Source: a candidate division WWE3 bacterium
GTDB lineage: Bacteria; Patescibacteriota; WWE3; UBA101185; UBA10185
Direction: 5' to 3'
Assembly (NCBI GenBank): GCA_020427865.1
Contig: JAGQNX010000009.1
Location: 1-8,136 of the forward strand
DNA length: 8,136 nucleotides
The translations under genes and the position numbers were made by a program. The notes beneath the pieces are model-generated. The model was not told the DNA's origin and made no database searches. It saw only the letters and a list, made by a program, of their open reading frames with translations. How positions within the stretch are numbered: the stretch's first letter is position 1; each line of letters opens with the position of its first letter. Positions 5,387 to 8,136 of this stretch are shown one piece after another.

Positions 5387-7199
5387 GCCTGCTTCAAATT
5401 ATGAGTATTTAAACAAATATAGTCAAGTACTCGTATTTATGTGCATTATTTTACCCGTTTTTTTAGTTTTTTCTATAGCTACTGCATATGCAGCAAATGA
5501 ATGTGAAGATGGTGATTTAGCTAAATGTGAAAAAGAAATAGACAAATACGAAGACCGTTACGAGTCTACTAGCAAAAAGCTAAGTGACATTAAGTCTAAA
5601 CAGGAGTCTGTTACTTCCAAAATAGCTAGTTTGGCCGGTCAACTTAGCGTTACAGATGCCGAAATAAATGATATTTCTGCAAATATTGCCGATGTGTTAA
5701 GCGAACTCTCCAAAATAGAGACTATATTACTAGATAAAAATGCAGCTTTAGCCGATAAATTTTCTCTAAGAACAAAAATAGTTAAAACTTACTATCAAAA
5801 AGGTGTATTAAACGATTTTGAAGTGTTTTTTGCAAGTAAAGTCCCTGCAAATTTAAATGGGTTTCAATTTACAAGTGCTTCTAATGCCTATCAAAAAGCC
5901 TATGCTAACGAAACCCTAAAAATAATAGATTATTTAAATTCAGAGATCTCTTCTTACGAAGAAGACAAAGCAACTGCTCAAAGTATAAAAGCCAATTTAG
6001 AAAACGAAAAAGCTAACCTATTAGCCTTAAAAGATAATTTAGCTAATCAAAAAAACCAAGCTTCTGCGGAGCATTCCGAGCTTGAAGACCAAAAAGGTGA
6101 CTACGAAAAAGAATTATCTAGTTTGCAATCTAAAATTGACCGTCTTAGTACTTTGCAAAAAAAGATTATTGCAGAAAAGTTTGGTGAGGAAACTGGTACC
6201 GTAGGTCAGTATGACAGTGTTTCGGTAGATGTTCCTTCTGCACCTTTTAAACCTGCTTTTGGGGCGTTTAGTTATGGTGCTTACACTCATTACAATGGCA
6301 TGAGTCAATTTGGCGCAAAAGGTAGGGCACAGGCAGGTCACGACTACAAAAAGATTATTAAGCATTATTATGGTAACGATGTAAAAGATAAAGATGATTT
6401 TCCTTCTAAAGTTAGTGTAGAGGGTTATGGAGAAATGGATTTTCAAAAATATTTGTATGGACTTGCAGAAATGCCTAGTGATTGGCCCGAAGACGCTTTA
6501 AAAGCTCAAGCTATTGCAGGAAGAACTTATGCTTATAGATTTGTAAAAAAAGGTAAAGCCATTTGTACTACTCAATCATGCCAAGTGTTTTCTAAATCCA
6601 AATCAGACAACCCTCCTTCTAGCTGGAAAAAAGCTGTAGATGATACCAAAGACAAAATAATAGACGGTGACGTAACTGCACAATACTCTTCTACTGCGGG
6701 GGGTTATTTAAATGACTCTGGTTGGGATGACGATGGTGAATGGCCCAAAGATTCGTACGAACGTAAAGCAGGGTCTCCTTGGTTTAGATGGTCATGGTTT
6801 TCTAAAGGGTTTGCTATGTTAAAAGACACTTGTGGAAGAGGGTATCCTTGGATGTCTAGCGAAGAAATGGCCGATATTATAAATGCTTGGGTTGTATGGA
6901 AGGCAAGTGGTGGTAACGATAGTCAAATTTCCCCTATAACTACAAGCTGTTGGGGAGGTAATCCTTATTCTATGTCTGAATTACGCGATAAAGCAGATAA
7001 GGTTGGTAAGGTTTATAAATCGGTAAGTGATATAGATGTTGATATAGGTAACAACGGTAAAACCACCAAGGTTTATTTAAAAACAGACCGCGGTGACCTA
7101 ACTATAGACGGTGCTGAGTTTCAAACTGTGTTTAACCTGCGAGCACCTTCTTATGTTGCTATAAGAAGTAGGCTATATGATTTTGAAGTTAAAAAATAA
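5385..7199 (+). CDS. SpoIID/LytB-domain peptidoglycan-cleaving protein with PcsB-like coiled coil
   Basis: A 604-residue protein. A signal peptide or anchor spans 1-36 (hydrophobic 14-34, AYA before Ala37). Residues 45-265 are a Lys/Glu-rich coiled coil with the KTYYQKGVLNDFEVFFASK segment typical of PcsB/CwlO-type coiled coils. The SpoIID/LytB domain starts near 295: GMSQFGAKGRA (305-315), then YLYGLAEMPSDWPEDALKAQ (356 onward), where Glu362 corresponds to the catalytic acid of SpoIID, then AGRTYAYR and STAGGY (436-441). Characterised SpoIID enzymes are lytic transglycosylases acting on stem-peptide-free glycan. Cys pairs 394/399 and 483/522 could be disulfides. The usual GHGxGMSQ motif reads THYNGMSQ. 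No start codon exists upstream before an in-frame TGA at 5370-5372, so the start is well fixed. No Shine-Dalgarno; a -10 box lies six bases upstream. It probably remodels the wall for growth or filament passage. Confidence 0.9.
   Translation: MPASNYEYLNKYSQVLVFMCIILPVFLVFSIATAYAANECEDGDLAKCEKEIDKYEDRYESTSKKLSDIKSKQESVTSKIASLAGQLSVTDAEINDISANIADVLSELSKIETILLDKNAALADKFSLRTKIVKTYYQKGVLNDFEVFFASKVPANLNGFQFTSASNAYQKAYANETLKIIDYLNSEISSYEEDKATAQSIKANLENEKANLLALKDNLANQKNQASAEHSELEDQKGDYEKELSSLQSKIDRLSTLQKKIIAEKFGEETGTVGQYDSVSVDVPSAPFKPAFGAFSYGAYTHYNGMSQFGAKGRAQAGHDYKKIIKHYYGNDVKDKDDFPSKVSVEGYGEMDFQKYLYGLAEMPSDWPEDALKAQAIAGRTYAYRFVKKGKAICTTQSCQVFSKSKSDNPPSSWKKAVDDTKDKIIDGDVTAQYSSTAGGYLNDSGWDDDGEWPKDSYERKAGSPWFRWSWFSKGFAMLKDTCGRGYPWMSSEEMADIINAWVVWKASGGNDSQISPITTSCWGGNPYSMSELRDKADKVGKVYKSVSDIDVDIGNNGKTTKVYLKTDRGDLTIDGAEFQTVFNLRAPSYVAIRSRLYDFEVKK
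5398..5426 (-). promoter_or_regulatory. Promoter of the pilin operon, inside the SpoIID-type gene
   Basis: On the - strand, TTGACT (5426-5421) and CATAAT (5403-5398) each match the sigma-70 consensus at five of six positions and are separated by exactly 17 bases. The predicted start near 5391 would give a leader of about five bases before ATG at 5386. No Shine-Dalgarno fits in it. The promoter faces the + promoter at 5370-5378 and their polymerase footprints would overlap. Confidence 0.5.
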
Positions 7200-7208
7200 A
7201 TTTGCCCC

Positions 7209-7237
7209 TTGATTTTGCATCCCTATGGGTGTATTAA
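7209..7237 (+). promoter_or_regulatory. Possible promoter of the small Cys-rich gene
   Basis: TTGATT (7209-7214) and TATTAA (7232-7237), 17 bases apart, each match consensus at four of six positions. A start near 7244 would give a leader of about 22 bases containing the Shine-Dalgarno. The same stretch can fold into the GGGTGT/GTACCC hairpin (7227-7243) followed by AAATTCTTTTT, so it might instead be a weak terminator of the SpoIID-type gene. The evidence is weak for either. Confidence 0.3.
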
Positions 7238-7255
7238 GTACCCAAATTCTTTTTC

Positions 7256-7262
7256 GAGGTGA
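7256..7262 (+). promoter_or_regulatory. Shine-Dalgarno of the small Cys-rich gene
   Basis: GAGGTGA with six bases between GAGG and the ATG at 7266. It supports the small GC-rich frame as a translated gene and contrasts with the flanking genes, which have none. Confidence 0.65.
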
Positions 7263-7265
7263 AAA

Positions 7266-7448
7266 ATGCTAAAAAAATTTGTCGGATGGGTTAAGTCTTG
7301 GCTCCCAGAGCCTCCCCCGGTCCATGCCTGGGGCGACTCTTCGTGGAAGTGTCTCGCATCGTGCACCCAAAAAGGGTGCGACGGTGAGTGTCAAGATGCA
7401 GTTGGCCACGATGGCCTCTGCACGGGGTCGTGCGGTCACCGATGGTAG
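7266..7448 (+). CDS. Small GC-rich Cys/Trp-rich protein of unknown function
   Basis: A 60-residue protein. The first 14 residues are basic and amphipathic (MLKKFVGWVKSWLP), followed by a PEPPP bend and then a compact Cys-rich region: C29-x3-C33-x4-C38-x3-C42-x9-C52-x3-C56, i.e. three C-x3-C pairs, with His20, His48, His58 and five Trp. The pattern fits a small zinc-binding or disulfide-stabilised domain; there is no Sec signal peptide, which mildly favours a metal site. GAGGTGA with six bases between GAGG and ATG supports translation, and a strong terminator follows. Base composition is odd: I count 106 G+C in 183 bases (58%), far above the AT-rich genes on both sides, and codons often end in G or C. 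The DNA also forms several neat hairpins (see findings). It could be a recent import, a conserved structured message, or both. I do not recognise the family. Confidence 0.6.
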   Translation: MLKKFVGWVKSWLPEPPPVHAWGDSSWKCLASCTQKGCDGECQDAVGHDGLCTGSCGHRW

Positions 7449-7456
7449 ATAGATTT

Positions 7457-7514
7457 TATAGGGTTTTGCACATTGAGTGCTTTGTGTAAAACCCTATATA
7501 TTTCTTCTTTTTAC
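7457..7514 (+). terminator. Intrinsic terminator after the small Cys-rich gene
   Basis: Arms at 7457-7472 and 7483-7498 pair over 16 bases with a single G-U wobble, closing a 10-base loop. The stem is followed by a T-rich tract (TATTTCTTCTTTTT). It begins nine bases after the TAG and should separate this gene from the PH-domain gene, which has its own promoter. Confidence 0.85.
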
Positions 7515-7523
7515 CCTATAACA

Positions 7524-7532
7524 TGGTAAAAT
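7524..7532 (+). promoter_or_regulatory. Extended -10 promoter of PH-domain gene
   Basis: TGGTAAAAT is a TGn-TAAAAT extended -10 element whose last T is six bases before the ATG at 7539, the same spacing as at the SpoIID-type gene. A leaderless transcript is predicted. No -35 consensus lies at 17 bases (CTTCTT). The element is embedded in an inverted repeat, TTTTACC (7509-7515) and GGTAAAA (7525-7531), which could be an operator. Confidence 0.55.
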
Positions 7533-7538
7533 ATTGTT

Positions 7539-8105
7539 ATGTTTAAGCAGCTTACATGTTCTTATTTACCTAAACCAAGTGGTACTAATTTTTTAGGTCG
7601 TGATGAAGGCGAAACAATCTTACTTTTACTGCGTCGTAGTTTAGTTACAAATATTCCTTGGGTTATTATTACTGCAGCTTTAGTAATTCTTCCTTCTTTT
7701 TTTGCAGGACTTGGCTTGTATTTAAACATTCCACTTTTTGCAGATGTGCCCATGGATATAAAAGTAATAAGCTTATTTTTTTGGTATATTTTTACCTTTG
7801 GGTATTTTTTCGTAAATTTTTTAAACTGGTTTTTTAATGTACATTTAGTAACCACAAAACGTGTAGTAGATATGGATTTTAGTGGGTTATTACATAGAGA
7901 TGTATCTGAAGCTGCTATTAGAAACATAGAAGATGTTACATATACTATTAGTGGTGCTGCACGTGTAATATTTAATTATGGTAATGTTTTAATTCAAACA
8001 GCAGGAGATCAGCAAGAGTTAGAGTTTGGTGCAATTCCAAAACCTGCACAGGTGCACGATATAATTACAGATCTTGTAAGTAATTTAAAAGGACCTAATG
8101 CTTGA
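7539..8105 (+). CDS. Membrane-anchored bacterial PH-domain (YdbS/YdbT-like) protein
   Basis: A 188-residue protein. An N-terminal cytoplasmic segment (1-35) is followed by two membrane helices (about 38-62 and 75-98), then a bacterial PH-like domain at about 100-182. The domain shows the usual order: HLVTTKRVVDMDFSGLLHRD (101-121, strand plus turn), I-x-N-I-E-D-V (128-133), GNVLIQTAG (148-156), and a closing helix with HDIITDLV. This matches the bPH_2 family of two-helix plus PH proteins widespread in Gram-positive and CPR bacteria; their molecular function is largely unknown, so only a cytoplasmic-face membrane role is inferred. It follows a strong terminator and has its own extended -10 box (TGGTAAAAT) ending six bases before ATG, with no Shine-Dalgarno, implying a leaderless mRNA. 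The stop codon TGA overlaps the start region of the next gene. Confidence 0.88.
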   Translation: MFKQLTCSYLPKPSGTNFLGRDEGETILLLLRRSLVTNIPWVIITAALVILPSFFAGLGLYLNIPLFADVPMDIKVISLFFWYIFTFGYFFVNFLNWFFNVHLVTTKRVVDMDFSGLLHRDVSEAAIRNIEDVTYTISGAARVIFNYGNVLIQTAGDQQELEFGAIPKPAQVHDIITDLVSNLKGPNA

Positions 8106-8136
8106 TTTTTTAGCACAGCCATTAAATACTGTAGAC
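8098..8136 (+). CDS. Start of an overlapping downstream gene, truncated by window end
   Basis: ATG at 8098 opens a frame of 13 codons (MLDFLAQPLNTVD) that remains open to the window edge. It overlaps the PH-domain gene's last eight bases (its TGA is at 8103-8105). AAAAGGA at 8087-8093 lies four bases before the ATG and can act as a Shine-Dalgarno. The tight overlap suggests an operon with translational coupling. Too little sequence is visible to name a product. Confidence 0.5.
   Translation, partial: MLDFLAQPLNTVD

Noticed and set aside
6114..6446. Antisense frame inside the SpoIID-type gene
   Set aside because: It is low-complexity and lacks a start signal, and it lies opposite conserved SpoIID motifs.
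7562..7927. Antisense frame inside the PH-domain gene
   Set aside because: It is Lys-rich shadow sequence of the membrane helices, with no start signal.
1..8136. CRISPR array, tRNA/rRNA genes, insertion sequences or attachment sites
   Set aside because: No spaced direct repeats, cloverleaf-like segments, transposase motifs or terminal inverted repeats were seen; intergenic gaps are all below 100 bases.

Overview
The window looks like a piece of a Candidate Phyla Radiation (Patescibacteria) chromosome. This rests on gene content, not on a marker gene. Four short two-helix proteins resemble the type IV secretion pilin family common in these genomes. They sit beside a coiled-coil SpoIID/LytB protein, a membrane-anchored bacterial PH-domain protein, an Ig-like anchored protein and a degenerate M23-like protein. 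The DNA is AT-rich, genes are nearly abutting, and several starts have no Shine-Dalgarno sequence. No internal TGA is used as a sense codon, so the UGA-Gly code of Gracilibacteria/SR1 is unlikely.

Left block (+ strand, 1-3435): a large reading frame enters from outside the window, meets a single TAA at 1140-1142, and stays open in the same frame into a 576-residue protein with membrane helices and an M23-like C-terminal domain. This may be one interrupted gene. A small anchored protein with a probable Ig-like domain follows. The + block ends exactly where the - block ends: both stop codons lie in the palindrome TTAA at 3432-3435.

Middle block (- strand, 5386-3432): an operon of four pilin-like paralogues. 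The first is fused to a 20-cysteine exported region made of two four-Cys repeats and two six-Cys knottin-like modules. The second has an excellent Shine-Dalgarno and may be the major subunit. A GC-rich hairpin separates it from the third, and the third and fourth overlap. The set suggests a cell-surface pilus or secretion filament with a specialised disulfide-rich minor or tip subunit.

Right block (+ strand, 5385-8136): a secreted or anchored SpoIID/LytB-type glycan-cleaving protein with a PcsB-like coiled coil, then a strikingly GC-rich 60-codon Cys-rich small gene, a strong intrinsic terminator, a PH-domain membrane protein, and the start of another overlapping gene.

The most unusual architecture is at 5370-5426. 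The pilin operon and the SpoIID gene diverge from start codons that overlap by two bases (the palindrome CATG), so each promoter must lie inside the other gene. A face-to-face promoter pair can be read there. The SpoIID promoter and the PH-domain gene promoter both place an extended -10 box exactly six bases before ATG, the geometry of leaderless mRNA. Together the genes suggest a cell-envelope module: a filament, wall-cleaving enzymes to let it through, and anchored surface proteins.
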